DNA of 64,000 bases from Pithys albifrons albifrons (lineage: Eukaryota > Chordata > Aves > Passeriformes > Thamnophilidae): the NCBI RefSeq assembly GCF_047495875.1, contig NC_092464.1, positions 27,684,865 to 27,748,864 of the forward strand. The letters run 5' to 3'. A program made the translations under genes and the position numbers. The notes beneath the pieces are model-generated. The model worked only from the letters and a program-made list of their open reading frames with translations, was not told where the DNA came from and ran no database searches. Below are positions 25,203-38,752 of this stretch, piece by piece (the first letter of the stretch is position 1; each line of letters begins with the position of its first letter).

Positions 25203-28200
25203 GTGAGATTGAATAAGTCATGTTTTGAATTTTATGTCATCTTACATTTAAAAGATTGATTTTATTCCTATAGGAGACAGTTTTGTAGTTTGTTGCTATA
25301 GGACACAGTTGCATACCTTAACAATTGTACAGACTCTGCTCAAATCTATTGACTTTCAAGTATTATCTAAGTGGGAGGAATACTACATTCTTTTTTTTTC
25401 TTTTAGGAGAGCAAAGAGCTGGGTCAGTAATTTCAGGCAATGAGAAAAAATAACAAAATTATATTGAAGTTATACTAAAGGTATTCAGACGACCCAGTAT
25501 ATTATGATTATTTTGAATTATGAAAATTACATTATTGTTTTCTGAGAACATGATTTGCCTCTGCTAGTTTCCAACCAGAGATGGGCTGTTTAGGATGGAA
25601 TTCAGGTCTAGTGTAATCCATTGCTGTAATCAATGTAGTCACATTTGGAAAATAGATTAAGGTGTAAATAGTAATGATAATTAATTCTCTGTAATAAAGG
25701 ATTCTAGATTACCAGTGATGTCTGATTTATGGCTAATGTTACTGTTTTTTGCTGCATGGTTTTGTTTGATTTTTTTGGTTTTTTTTTTAATATGACAGCT
25801 AAGTTTTTTTCCCATGCATTTTATGGTTCCATAAATTGCAGATGTGTGGTAATAAACAAAAATTTCAAATACTAGGCTTGACATAAACTTTAAAAAAAAA
25901 GTTACACAAGTGAGTAGGAATTTGTAATGAATAATTTTGACCCCACAGAGGAAACATTGCTTCTTGTTTAATACTTATGGTGTTCAGACCCTTGGTTTCT
26001 GATCTGTATTAGTTTCAAGAGTGTCTGTGCATCTCCTTTATAAAGCATTTACACAATTAAGCAAATTGTCCTTTTCTCAGTTGTTTTCTGTTTTAATAAT
26101 AATACTTCTATAAGCAAAAAAATAAAAAATAAAAAATCAGTTATGTACCGGGAAATGGAATATTCAATATCACGTGGCAAATTTTATTTCAGCTTTTTTA
26201 TTCCTGTGTTTTGTAAGCAATTTAAGCACTATTTATGTGGTTTCACATATAACCCTAGTAGAAACCAAAGTCAACATTTTAAAAATTGCTTAAATTTCTT
26301 TTTGTAAGATGGTGTTATGCTTTTGGTTAACCTGGAAGTATTTTCTTAATGACATTGGTTGTCTGTGCAGAAGCACCTTTCTGCCTTGGTGATTGTGGAT
26401 GTTACCACAATAATATATTGTTGTTATTGTATCTTTGTGTGCTAGATAATGTGGTGTTGCTGTCATGGATGAATATTCTTTCAGATGAATAGAGCTTATT
26501 AAAAATAAAATTTATTGAAATAGAAATGCTAATTGCTAATTACTAATTCACGTTACTAATATGTGAAAATTCCTGTGCTCTCTTTTATTATTTATTTACA
26601 AATTTGAATTCTCAATAGTAGGGGGGCACTCTAGATGAGGGGTAGTGTCTTGGGGCAGTAGCCGTTGTGTTTTCCTTATACTCAGTAAACTGCCACCCTA
26701 TTCCATGCTTTTCTTGAAATATTAGCAGGAAGAGACTACTAAATAACTGATTCTTTTAACTCACCATTGCTCTTCATCCCCTTACTGCCTTTTTAAAATA
26801 AATTATATGCATCAGTGCTGGAGATTATACAAACTAACCTGTTCAATTTCTCTTCATATTCAAGTTGGAATAATTTCTCTCTTCCTACATGAAAGGTGAA
26901 TCATTAGAAGAATACTGAGGTGCTTAATTACTCAGCGGAAGCCTTTTCACATTAACCTCTCAGTTTCACAAGTATAAATAGGAATTTTTGAAATTTTACT
27001 TCTCAAAGTGCTGTTATCGAAAAATATAAATTCTGTCCTTGTTTTGGTATGAAATTTTTCTTCTTCCCTAATCAGCATCTGTCATCATTGCTCCAAGCTA
27101 AATGGATGGTAAAGTAACAAGGAAGATTATTCTTCTTTGATTACCCAATTTGTCTTAATTACAAGCTTCTAAAACATGTGCAGCTAAATAAATGAGCAGG
27201 AAAATATTTAGAACTGGTATGAAAAGCAGCTGAAATTTCTTCAGCTGTGAACTTGACTGACTTGTGTATGTTTTTTAATAAAAATTCAGGTCTGAGTTCG
27301 CATATAGGTGGTTAAAGAAATGAGGCACTTGTGTGCCAATCACACTGAAATGGCAGTTTAAATCTGTAATACTGCAATACTTGGGTGACATGTACTAAAA
27401 CATTTTGAGAAGGTCAATATGAAGGAATCAGCCAGCTGTTGGGTTTATCATAGATAACTCCTGCAGAGTGCAGCAGCATTCAGTACACCAGTGGAGCATG
27501 AAAAAACTGCAAATTAAATTGAGAAAGTAGCTGCTTGTAGAAGATGTGTATCTTTATATTGAACTTTGGAGGGTACATTCAATTGGCTGTATTAAAACTT
27601 ACTATCAAAAATCTCCAACCAGAACCTTGGATTTTTGTTAAGAATAGTAATTGTGGAGATACATAACTTGGGTTTGTAGAGATTTGTTCTATATTACACA
27701 TCTTTTATTAAAGGAAGAATATAGAAAAGAAGCCCTATAGAATTCAGGGTTTTTTTATTTATAAACAAGTAGTCTTTTTAACTCAGGGTTACAGGTCTCA
27801 TTCTGCCTATGGTATTTTGCTTTTTAAAAGAATATATTTATTTCCTTCCGAAAACAAGTAGAATACACTAATTTAAATGAGGTATTTATTTTAGTAAAGG
27901 CATAGTATTTACCAAAATACACATTTAAGGACATACATATGCTTTTTCGTACAGAAGAACATTTCATAAAGGTATGGGAGTGATTTAGGCCGAGCTTTTG
28001 CCACTTCCGGATACAATATGGAAGGGCAGAGGTGCTCCCTTGCTCCCCCACAGGGATATCTTGTGCCACCATTGTTTTAGCGGGAAGTTAGACAGGAAAA
28101 GGTACTTTTCATATACTAATGAAAAGAATCTTATTTTTTGCATAGAACATTGTATTAAGTTATGGGGTTGTGCCGGCATGCTGGAGTGTTTATACTGTAT

Positions 28201-30631
28201 TAAAACCCATGATGAGCTGTCCTCCTTTTCTGAGCAGGAAGAAGTTTAGTAGAACACTTGAGTATCTCAGCTTGTTTCCTGGCAGCAGGCAGGCTGTCAT
28301 TTTTGTACTACATTATTTAAAGACAAGGTTGTAACTCATCTTTAAACTTTCTTTGCATCTTCCAGTAGTAACAGTGCATTGCCCAACCCATTTTGTGGGT
28401 GCGAAGAACAAAAGTAAAATCTATGAAGACAAAGCAATGCAGTTATTGCATGTAAATGTGTATTTGGGATATACATTATTCTCATTTTAAGGTTTTGTCT
28501 TTTAAAGGGAATTTACCACTTAGCATCTCAAACCTGAGTAATTTAACTGTAGGTTGAAAACTTGTTTTCAAAGACACAGGTGAAAAGAGTCTTGTCAGAT
28601 ATGATACTGTGGTTCAGTCCATGTTGTGGCTTATGATAGATTTACTGAGAAATTTCTTGTAGAGTGAAGTGACTTAATGGCTTCAGAGTAGTTTCTTATT
28701 GCTACTGGGATTTTTCTGTTTTCCAATTAGTATCTTGGACTGGTTTTTTGGGGAAAATGCTAAATAAATTGTCCACCAATCTTCTGCATTGCAAGATCAT
28801 GGTTTTCTTTTGTATAGGCTGGAATATAGATGTATTTTGGAACTTGCTACTGAACTATTCCTATTTTGCTTTTTTTGAATTTGCTTGGATATAGGATTTA
28901 TAAATACTTAACATGAAACTTAATAAATATGAATGTGATAAATTCTAGCATTGTAGGTCCAAAGAACATTGATGGGAAGCGTGCTGCTTTGGGAAACAAG
29001 AGTTACGTGTAGCTCCTGAATAGTGTGACCATCAGCTTTGATATTTCTCTCATCTGTAGAAGGCTAGTTAATGACAGGTTAATAATCATGCTGTTTTAAG
29101 TGCATCTGAACTCAGGATGTCATTGCTCTCTGGCCTAACTGAATTTTTTTACATTGGCATACAAAGGAAAGAGAAGGGAGAAGAGACAGGCTAAACAGTG
29201 GTAGAAGACTGGGAAAAAAGCACAAGAAGCATGGATGTGGATTTAAGTAGGTGGTAACAGGTCTGTACTGAACCCCTGGTGAAAGAGCCAAAGGAAAAAG
29301 TGTTTCTCATATCATCATGAGTCTTCTTGAATAGAGAAAGTAGATTCTATTATTTGATTAGAACAGAACAGAACCGAGTTTTAGTCTTCACTAGTGATAT
29401 AGTTACTGTTAAACATTAATGACTGGTAAGATCATGAAGTCCTGAATTAGCATACTTGCTCAGGGTCAAACACAGGATATTTCAGTTCAGTTAGATCTGC
29501 AGTCCCTAGTTGTATCCCATGTCATGTAGGAGCTCATAGGTTCAAAGTGATAGCTACATATCTCTGCAACTGTAAGGCCATTTTCTTGAGTATTTTAAGG
29601 TAACAAAAAATAGCAGTCTTGACCTTCTGTCTATCACAGTGTGCTCCCACTTGGTGTCTTAGCAAGGAGTAGCAAATAGTTCCTGAATTTTCATAAAACT
29701 GAAAGATTATTTGAAGTAGTTTGGGTCATCTATGCTGTGCAGAACAGATTTTGAGTTTGTCCCTGACTGATGATTTGTGACAAGAGTTGAATCTTAGAAT
29801 ATGTTTATTTAAGAAGAAGAAGAACGTTGGTCTTCTGCTGTAAGGCTCTCTGTTGGTAGCTTAGAGTTTCAGGAGATTAGAAGGATGTCTGTCAATGGCA
29901 GATTTGAGGCTGAAGTCTTTACCTTTAATGTGGTATTTAATTACTAGACACTGAGATTCATACTCATGCTGTCTCATTTTCTGACTTTCTGAGCTGAAGT
30001 TTGTTTATGGCCAGTGAAGAAGAGTAAAAATACAACAGTGTGTTCATCTGAGTTTCAGATTGGCCTGTCTGTAATACTACTCAGATGTGGTTATTACTGA
30101 ATGCAGGTCTTATTCCTGTTTCTTAAAACTAATTCGTTTTGTTGATACTAACAGTGCAAACTCTGACTGATGCTATTATACTTGTATGTCTTAGCTATAT
30201 GCCCAGAGCTCCAAGTTGCTGTGACTACCTGTATAATTTTGTTCTTTTCCTTCCTACCCCCTGCCCATGATGAAAGTGTCTGTCTGCCTTAGCTTTATAA
30301 GTAATATCAAAATCTTCATATACCTTTCATATTGCCTGAAGAGCGTGTGGAGCCTCATGTGAGAGCCATCAGAACAGAAAGGTGATGATAGGCCAGCCCT
30401 TGATCCAGACACGCAGAGTGGCTTTGAAAGGCATTGATCTGTGGCTCAGCATCTGCTGAAGTGCTGAATTCCAGATAGGCACTCTCTCCTTGCTTCTAAT
30501 GTGCTTTCCTTCAAATACATTTCTTCAAGCATCTGCCATGTTTACAAGGCACTTTGAAATCTGCAAACAGTGAGTATTAATATAAGATCAAGATGTTAAT
30601 AACAGTAAACTAATTTTATCTGCTGTTTTAG
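25203..30631 (+). other. PHF14: PHF14 intron, no features seen
   Basis: 5.4-kb GT-AG intron (gtgaga to ctgttttag). AT-rich, with short A-runs such as aataaaaaataaaaaatc near 26120. I recognised no repeat family, RNA gene or exon in it. Confidence 0.85.
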
Positions 30632-30743
30632 GTGGGTCCATATTGTTTGTGCCCTCTATGTTCCAGGAGTGGCATTTGGAGATATTGACAAGCTGCGGCC
30701 AGTAACGTTAACAGAAATGAATTATTCAAAGTACGGTGCAAAG
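30632..30743 (+). CDS. PHF14: PHF14 exon: zinc knuckle to extended PHD link
   Basis: A 112-bp exon (acceptor tgctgttttag, donor AAG|gtaagt), phase 2 to phase 0. It completes Arg319 and gives residues 320-356: WVHIVCALYVPGVAFGDIDK, then LRPVTLTEMNYSKYGAK. WVHxxCALYVPGV is the hallmark of the knuckle-to-ePHD joint in the PZP family, supplying the His and Cys ligands. The donor is a near-perfect consensus. Confidence 0.97.
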
Positions 30744-32903
30744 GTAAGTTTAGAAGAGATGTAATGCCAATGAATAGCCTTATTTTATGCTTTTATATAT
30801 AATAAAATAACATGCATCTTCCTAATTTTAATTTTTTATAGCAATTGCACTGAGGTTCAGGTCTAAAAATGACATAAAGTTGGTTGTTATACCATTGCTC
30901 TACACTTCTTCTGTGTGTTTCCTTACCACTCCTCTCCATAGTTTCTGTCACTCTTCCCTCAATTTCCCTATTTTTCACACAGATGCTAGTTTCTTTTAAC
31001 ATCAGTTAGTAGCATGCTGGTTGACAAAATGTGGATGAAAAGTGAAGAGGATTTCTGAGTTGAGAAATGAGAGGTTTAAATTGGTTAAGAAAGGGGCAGA
31101 TGTGCATTCAGTAAGTACAGACTTTATATATAAGCAAGAACGCATACAAGCTAGAATGCATACAAAAAAGTTACTGCAAAGCAGTATTTAAAAATCCAAA
31201 GCAACACGAGACCCTAAACTTGAACAAAAAATGTCTCTAAAATGAAAATGGTTTTAAAGGTAAATGTTTTTAATCCAGATCTAAAGCAATCATGAAGAAA
31301 CCATACAGAAAACCATTGCAATGGGCAGAGGATGATAGCAGTCAGTAATTTGCTAAATACCATTTCTATGGCTAATGTAGAAAGTGTGGAGAAGCCATAT
31401 TTATCAACCTAATGCGAGGGAAGGTGGTTGTAGGTTTGGAGTTCTAATACTTCATTTCTGCGAAGTCAGTTTCATTTTCTGGAATGTCAAATTGTTAAGT
31501 TGAATACTAAAAGAAAATATATAATGAATTTTTTAAAAGACATGCAATATATAGAATAAATTAAAACACTTTGGATTGCTAATATGCAATACCTGTATCG
31601 TGGGCTTGATAAGGCATTTGCTGTTGTTTAGCAGTGTTTGTATAAAAAAAGTTTGAAGCAAGCACCCCAGACCTTGCAAACTGTTGTTGCAATGAATCAT
31701 ACTCTTTATTTTTAATAACATAAGTGTATAGGAGTAGGGCAGACAGTTTGGACATCTATTCTTGCTGCGAGTAAGGTGAGGCTGAACTGTAGAAGTGAGA
31801 ACTCGTTACTCTTGCAAGGGTGTAAATGCTGTTTGCTGTATCAAGTATGAAAGTCACAGCTTCCTTAGTTAAATTTCCCCATTCAAAACCAGCGTAATGT
31901 AATAGTCTTTTTTACTTCTTATCTGTTAGATGCTGCATCTACGCATCTAAAGGGTGCCCTTTTAGTATATAGTATAAGCGGTGTTTTGAGATTCTTCAGT
32001 CACTGAGTTTTCCTTGCCATTCTTTTCTGTTGTTCATTAACTTTCTGCATTGAAATCTTATCTGTAGGTTATATACAGCTTTGCTCTCTATTCAGTGAGT
32101 AGGAGACTACATGCCTCTATACTTTTAGATCGTCTTTATGCATTGGATAGCAGCAGTGCTTAAGCAGGCCATGTTCCCATATCCTGCTTATGTGCTCACC
32201 TCTCTAGTTTGCTGACACAGCTGTTTGGTATGACTGAAAATAGTGTTGGTTTTTATTTTCAGGTGACATTAGGGGACATCAGTTTGCTGTGTTGCAAATG
32301 AGTGTGCCTAGAATGCACGTATCTGAAGCCATAGAGCCTTAATTAAGTGAATCGCAACCTTGTTTACTTATATTTATGTAATTTTTGAGTCTTTGTACAT
32401 TGTCACACATTTTCTCTTCAGTCATTGCTTATCAAAGGACATTACATAATTATCTGTGTTTTTCAATCTGGAGCACTGCTTTTTTTGTTGTTTGCTCTCT
32501 GAACTTCTTAAACAATTGAACATTTGCTGAGGAGTAGTCTTTTTTACAATACCATATTATCATACCTTATATAATATGTATATATATACCTTATATAATC
32601 AGTTCTACTTGAATTGCTTGGGTGGTATTTAGCTGTTTCTCTGAAGGGTAATGTGAGACAATAAAAATTTATCTAACGTGCCTTTTCGGTTGTTTAAACA
32701 CTTCACCATTGCTGGTTAAAAATTAAATCAATAGTGGGGGGCTAAGTAAGCATGAAACTTTAAGTGGTGTCAACTTTTAGGAGCATATTGGTTTCTGTAC
32801 CACAAAGGAGTAACATACCAGTTTGGTTTTTATATGTAAGATGTAAATTATTAAAATGCACCTGAAATATTTATTCTGGCATATTCCATTCTTCTCTGTA
32901 AAG
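30744..32903 (+). other. PHF14: PHF14 intron with short TA-rich duplication
   Basis: 2.2-kb GT-AG intron (gtaagt to tctctgtaaag). Near 32550-32600 a TA-rich stretch repeats the motif taccttatataat twice. Nothing else recognised. Confidence 0.85.
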
Positions 32904-33041
32904 GAATGCAGTTTTTGTGAAGATCCTCGTTTTGCCAGAACTGGTGTCTGCATTAGTTGTGATGCTGGGATGTGTAGAGCTTATTTCCATGTGACCTGTG
33001 CTCAAAAGGAAGGCCTCCTCTCAGAAGCAGCAGCGGAAGAG
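32904..33041 (+). CDS. PHF14: PHF14 exon: extended PHD (ePHD) core
   Basis: A 138-bp exon of exactly 46 codons (residues 357-402), acceptor tctgtaaag and donor GAG|gtagct. It encodes CSFCEDPRFARTGVCISCDA, then MCRAYFHVTCAQKEGLL and SEAAAEE. The CxxC, CxxC and CxxxFHxxC pattern is the zinc-binding core of the ePHD finger. Because it is phase 0 on both sides, skipping it would keep frame but destroy the PZP domain. The reading frame continues upstream to an ATG at 32856, but those 16 codons are intronic. Confidence 0.97.
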
Positions 33042-34878
33042 GTAGCTATGGAAAGGATAGAATAAAAGAGCTCTGTTGAAAGCTTACAAAGACAGACTGA
33101 AATTGTGACTCTTTTGTTCACAGACCCTGAACAAAGTTTTTGTAAATAGATAACAAGGCCTATGCTGAGTAAGGAGAGTTTTTTGTTCATCAAATTGTCC
33201 AACCTTTTGAAATTGACTGAAAAAAAGGATAGAGAAAGGTAACACAGAAGTTGGAGTAGTAGACTATCAGTTACAAACATGAACTCTAACTCTTATTTGT
33301 TGAACTTCACCTAAGGTGACATACTTACCTAGCTGTTTGTGTAGAATAGTTTCCTTTGTTTCATACCAAATTGGAGTCTTGAGGAATTGACTACATTTCC
33401 AATGTCATTTTTTTCATACGTGTGTTCCAGTATTTTCTTCAAATTCCAGTACAGATATATGACTTTCCTTGTGGTAGCATTAGTCTTTGGAATCAAAGTG
33501 AAAAGCAAATATTTATAACCTACTGATAACTTCTTAATATCTGTTTTTAACAGTTTTCCCTGTAATATGATCTAAAGCAATTTAGATTTGAAGCTCCTAT
33601 TTCCTGATTCATTTTTATAGAATAAGTACATTTAAATTACCCAGTTTCATCCTGATATGTATCATTTGGATTAAACTTGTCATGTTCATAGCTGCTCAAT
33701 TTAGCTTAATGCCTTGGGAAGTACCACAGGTAATGCAAATACAAGCATTACTTGCACTGTTGATTTGACACTTTTGTTTCTGAAAATAGTGGACCACTAA
33801 GGGAATCGTAGAGGAATCACAAAATAATTTCTGGTAGACTGCTAAAAAGGAAGATAGCGCATTGTCTCACTGTTCTTGTCCTTTATAAATTATGTGTAAT
33901 GTTCATTTTTCAAACACTCTGTGTGAATTTCTTCTATGCATATGCATTTACTTGCCTTTCCACCTTAAAAATTTTTTGCATGTTTTCTGTAATCAAAACA
34001 TTTTTAATCAAGGCCTCACGCAGTCTAGTTCTAGGAGTCTACTAATTTTTGGAAATAAGCTGTCACATACCGTGAAAATCTACATCAAAATAAAATGTGT
34101 TTGTAAGGAAAGTCTGTTTAGATTTTATTGGAAAAATGGATAGGCAAGTAATTTATTGATATTTGTATTACTTTGTGAAGGAAGACTGATTTTTCTCCTT
34201 AGTTTGTAGATTATGACTGTGTTTCTACACTTTTGAAAATATACTGTAAAGGAAATGTACTCACACAGTATCTCCTCACAGCTTAGATATTTGTAGTCTG
34301 CTTGCAAGTTTTACAGGTGATAAAAGTTACTATAAACTTACAGCCATGACGATCTGTAGATCTGATGGAATGAACAGAGAAAAATAGAAAAAGAAAGATC
34401 AACTGAGAGATGATAAATCATGTGAGGGTTATAGTCACCAAACAGTTGGAATAACATTTGAGAACCCAAATATATTGCTTTTGATATTATCCAGAACTGT
34501 TAAGCTCTTGTAGGATATAGTGTAAAAGACACAGTGCAGCAACAGGATATTAACAATATATGTCATATGTTAAAGGAATTTGTACTTAGAAATTTATTTT
34601 GCCTTTTTCTCTGGGAATGCAAAAATAATGCAGAGGTTGAATAGCAGAGAGTTAAATAGTTAATGCATTTAAAAACATTTAGAGTCATAGTGGAAAAACA
34701 CCGTATATTGTAAATAGTAGCAACATGACAAAATTGGTTTAGAAACATACTTATTTTTAAAAACTTATTAATTTGAACACATGACCTGATTGCCAGAATG
34801 TTTGTGTTGTTCAGAGCCTTTTGGCCTTGTATGTCTTACTTTATTTTCGTTCCTTCCCCTTTGTTTTCTCTGAAACAG
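33042..34878 (+). other. PHF14: PHF14 intron, no features seen
   Basis: 1.8-kb GT-AG intron (gtagct to ctgaaacag). AT-rich. I recognised no repeat, exon or RNA gene. Confidence 0.85.
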
Positions 34879-35025
34879 GATATAGCTGACCCTTTTTTTG
34901 CTTATTGTAAACAGCATGCGGACAGGTTAGACAGAAAATGGAAGCGGAAGAACTACTTGGCATTACAATCTTACTGTAAAATGTCCTTGCAGGAAAGAGA
35001 AAAGCAGCTTTCACCAGAAGCTCAG
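34879..35025 (+). CDS. PHF14: PHF14 exon: end of ePHD and basic linker
   Basis: A 147-bp exon of 49 codons (residues 403-451), acceptor tctgaaacag and donor CAG|gtattg. It encodes DIADPFFAYCKQHADRLDRK, then WKRKNYLALQSYCKMSLQ and EREKQLSPEAQ. YCKQH supplies the last Cys and His ligands of the ePHD. The following WKRKNYL segment is basic and probably helical. Phase 0 on both sides. Confidence 0.97.
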
Positions 35026-36914
35026 GTATTGTATTCATGACACGAGTGCCTCTGGATTAACCATACATGTTAAACAAGACAGAAATAAAGACAATGGGAA
35101 AATGTTAATATAGTATGAAATTAAATGTGAAATATATAGGTAGTACGTGGTCATATAACAATGCAGTTAACTATTTTTAGGTTTTGGTCTCTTAAGAACA
35201 AATACATTTTTATATATATCTCATATATGTTATATGCATATTTCAGTAAATATCAAATATGGGTATCTATGCTTGCCTGAATTGAAAAATATTACTATGG
35301 TTTTGAGGCAAAAAGTTGGCAATTACTTTTTCATTGTAATTTGTGGGGTTTGTTTAGTTTTTTTGTCAAGGTTCTTAAAAGAAAGACAGACAGACAAAAA
35401 AATAGACATATTTCTACATCTTTTTTCTCTTAATATCTTCAACTTGGCAGAAATGTTTAGCTTGCCTCAAGTGTTTTTCTTGTTAGGTTCTTCTTCAATT
35501 TTTGTAGGGCTAAGCAGAATTATGTGTGCCAGATGTTTTCATAGTAAAGATTTCTTAGAAAAAAAATTCTGTATGCAAAGAACTGAGTCTGTGCTACTGC
35601 GTGGGAGTTGTCTGAAAGCATGAGGCAAGTTAGTATCCCTGTCTAGTGTCAGATCCATGTAAAGCTATTAGTTCCTGTATAAGCTCAAGTAATAAATGTC
35701 CTTTTGATATAAAGACTTCAATCCCCCTGTGTACTTTCATATGTTTCAATGTGTGTTCTTTATTAATTTTTCTGATTCTGAGGAATTTATAACATAGTTT
35801 GTTTCCCTTTTTAGAATTAGCAATTACTGTAAATAATGGAATCATTTATGGGAAAGAAGCAACTGCTTTTTCTCCAAAGTGAGAATTGTAGTGTAATGAT
35901 CAGAAAATAAATTTCATATTATCAAGCTTTTAATTTAATAAAAATCATACCTTTCTAGTTCTTCAAAGATCTTTGAATATGAGAAGAGATAAGTAATTTA
36001 AAATGTCCTGTGCTGTTGAGAATGAGTGTGAGCAAACTTACTATAGAAGAATTTTGAATAAAATATTTCTGTGGAGTATTGAGCTTCGTGCACCTTGATT
36101 TAAAACTGGTTTCATAATTCTTGTTGAACGCACTCAGCTCTCAATTGCATTAAATGCATCTGTGCAGTGGAGACATCACAGTAATATGAATACTACCCAA
36201 AAAAATGGTAAGTGCAGAATCAGTTTGGGTCCAACAGGGCTTACTAGCTCTGCTTTCAGGCATGTATTATGCAGTGCTGATAATGCTGCTAAGTTCCTAG
36301 CATTTGTCTCTCTCCTTCTCTTTCCCCCAAACCATGACCGTATAATTTTTTAATCTGAAATACTTGGACTAAATTTTTGGAAACCGAAAGAATAAATTAT
36401 GAAAACTACAGGTGGAGTTACTTCACATGGTGTCATAGGCACCTTGATACAAATATTTTAACTTGGGTATATTATGTATAACCACTTGTTTTCACTGTTG
36501 ATGGCTTTGGTATTATATGAGTTTGCATTAGTATTGTGTGTGGGCCTCAGTTTGTGTGGCTGAAAACAGATTGAATACTTCAAAAATACATATCCACTAT
36601 CCAGTTTTATCTGTTGGGATTTTAATGAAGTAATTGTCTTTTAGTGGTTTCTGTTTCTTTAAACTAGAGAACTATAAGGGATACTTAATACTTACTAGAA
36701 ATGTCTGACTGGAGAGTTGACAGAGACTACGTCTAAATTCACCCCTTACTTTATGTTGTCTGCATGAAGAAGTTAAAATCCCATCAGGAAATTCAACCAT
36801 TTTTTGTTAAATAAGGATTTTGTTTGACAGATAAGAATCTTGAGACAGCTTAGTCTGGGGGAAAAAAAAAGTTTGAGTAGTAAATATATACATATATTAT
36901 TCTTATATATATGT

Positions 36915-37215
36915 ATGGCTGGGCTTCGCAAATGAAGATTTGGGAAGGGCTCTACCCCACATGGGTGTGCCCTTCGAGCCTGCGCAGTGGATTTTTTAGG
37001 TGAGGCACGGCGTGCGCAGAACTGGCCCCACCCTTTAACTCCTGAGGTTCATCTGCCACAGCCAAGTGAGCTTGGACGGTGACAGTGAAGTCCCCAGGAC
37101 TAGAGCCTACAACCCCTGGGATTCCCAGATCTCCCATCCAAGTACTAACCAGGGCTGACCCTGCTGAGCATCCAAGATCTGATGGGATCAGATGTCAGGG
37201 AGGCATTTAATTGCC
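36915..37215 (-). mobile_element. 5S rRNA-headed SINE-like element, copy 1 (minus strand)
   Basis: On the minus strand the head (37215 down to 37103) resembles 5S rRNA: gatcccatcagatcttgg, gctcagcagggtcagccctg, gttagtacttggatgggaga, and ttgtaggct at the end. It is followed by a body of about 190 bp (36915-37102) with cacgccgtgcctcacc and cactgcgcaggctcgaaggg, ending gcgaagcccagccat. The same head, body and ends recur at 49645-49952. This copy has lost several CpGs and a few bases in the head after the C box (a gggagatctggg junction), so it looks older or more decayed. Target duplications cannot be called in the TA-rich flanks. Confidence 0.85.
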
Positions 37216-37511
37216 TTTTCATATATCTGTAATATGTGCATATATATATGGACATCCAAAAGCTCACTTCCAGGCGAGTTTTTTGGCTTAAGTAAGGTTT
37301 ACAAATGTTGACGTAACGTTAAGTATTCAGTTGTACCAAGAAAATGGTTATTTGATGCTTTCTAGCCCAGGCAGGAAGCTCTTGAGCCAATGGTGTGGCC
37401 CAAAAAAACAGGACTGTTACTGATTGCTGGAAGATATTCTACATTGAAATATTCTTTTAAAATATTAATAAAAGAAATGTACATTTCTTGAACAAAGCAT
37501 ATACTTGTAAA

Positions 37512-38200
37512 TTACTTAAGTACAATTAACTTGACTTGAGGTTTCCGTTTAGACGTTAGTAATTTTAATTTGTCATCTATTTCTGGAATAAGGCTCTGGG
37601 TGTACAGTTGTAGGACATCATAAATGACCTCAAGGGTTTCAGAACTGAGCATGTAATCCGTAAAGAAGCATCTTAGCTGAGGGTGCTCTAAACCATCCTT
37701 GGTCCTTCCAGTGGAATATAATGCGAACCAGTGGCTATTGCATGCTGCTGTAGGTCCAAGAAAGAAGCCATTGGGCTCAGAGCTGAACTGTGAGCCACAT
37801 TTGCTGTGTTTCTTGGTCATTAATGTTCAAGACCTAGTAAGGTAACATATTAAACTGTCTGCAGTATTACCCTTCCTCAATTTTGTTGGTAATTTCTGTT
37901 CCTTAACCACAGTGTGTATGTATATGCACACTTTTTTGCTTTTGTTGCAAGAGTATCTCACACCATATGGTGGGGCAGTCACATTAGTTTAGTTTTTTAT
38001 TTAGCTGATAGTCAGCTGGAATTTTGCCTCTGAAGGTTTGTATGTTGGTGTCATTTTCTGCCAGAATTGCCACTTCATAGAGTTCCCTCAAGACAGTGTT
38101 TTCCAACTGTCAGTAACAGCTTGATCTTCTGGGATACCTCTCCCAGATGGTTCCAAATATACGGATGTCATCAGCAATATATATTCTGAGCTTCTCTTGT
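37512..38200 (-). pseudogene. possible degraded coding relic, unrecognised
   Basis: Minus-strand ORF of 102 codons at 37512-37820 with a protein-like composition (segments FFLGPTAACNSHWFALYSTG, LRCFFTDYMLSSETLEVIYD). Further upstream on the same strand, near 37990-38200 and in another frame with a stop, is DDIRIFGTIWERYPR, then VLRELYEVAILAENDTNIQT. Together they look like fragments of one ancient processed pseudogene or element, broken by frameshifts and stops. I do not recognise the protein. Chance ORFs in AT-rich DNA are the main alternative. Confidence 0.25.
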
Positions 38201-38752
38201 CTACTTCACTTCTGTTTGGGTTGTGTTTTTGACAAATTATAATCATCACGTTTAACATTTATAAAGAGAAGTGGCATTGAGAAAAGGAGTTCCTATGCAA
38301 TTATGTCAAATATGGCAAAAATGCTCCTCATCAACTCTTACTGCTTAGATACATACCAGTTTAAAGTGTATCTAAATGTATTTATGATAGGTCTACCAAA
38401 GTTTTCCCAGTAGTGAATTTCCCAGTCCCATCAGAATGTCATTTTTAGAAGGGCTTATCTGAAAGGCATCAAGTCATCTGTGTTACTTTCATTGGTGAGG
38501 AGATATCATCAAGAACATGTATTTAGGTCCAAAACCAGGTCAAAGAATAACGTCATTTGTGTATGCATTTTGAAGTAAAATGAAATGCCTGTATCAATGG
38601 CTCTTTCTTGAGTTGTAGTATTCTGGAGTGAGAGTGGTATTGATTAGATTGTGCAGCTTTTGAAATGAAAATAAAATGCAGAGGTGTTCCAAATTAAAAC
38701 TAATTTTGAATTGTCCCTTTATGTTTTTAATTCATGGAGTTCTTTGTTTTAG

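Larger units (their letters stand above)
35026..38752 (+). other. PHF14: PHF14 intron with 5S-headed element and antisense ORF relics
   Basis: 3.7-kb GT-AG intron (gtattg to ttgttttag). It holds the minus-strand 5S-headed SINE-like element at 36915-37215, with TA-rich simple sequence on both sides, and a set of minus-strand coding-like segments at 37512-38200, listed separately. Confidence 0.88.

Noticed and set aside
36952..37137. Minus-strand ORF whose peptide resembles that of the plus-strand ORF at 49744-50016 (shared VADEPQ and GGASSAHA segments).
   Set aside because: The resemblance is fully explained by the two copies of the 5S-headed repeat. Neither has coding features beyond an open frame, and the frame includes the 5S-like head.
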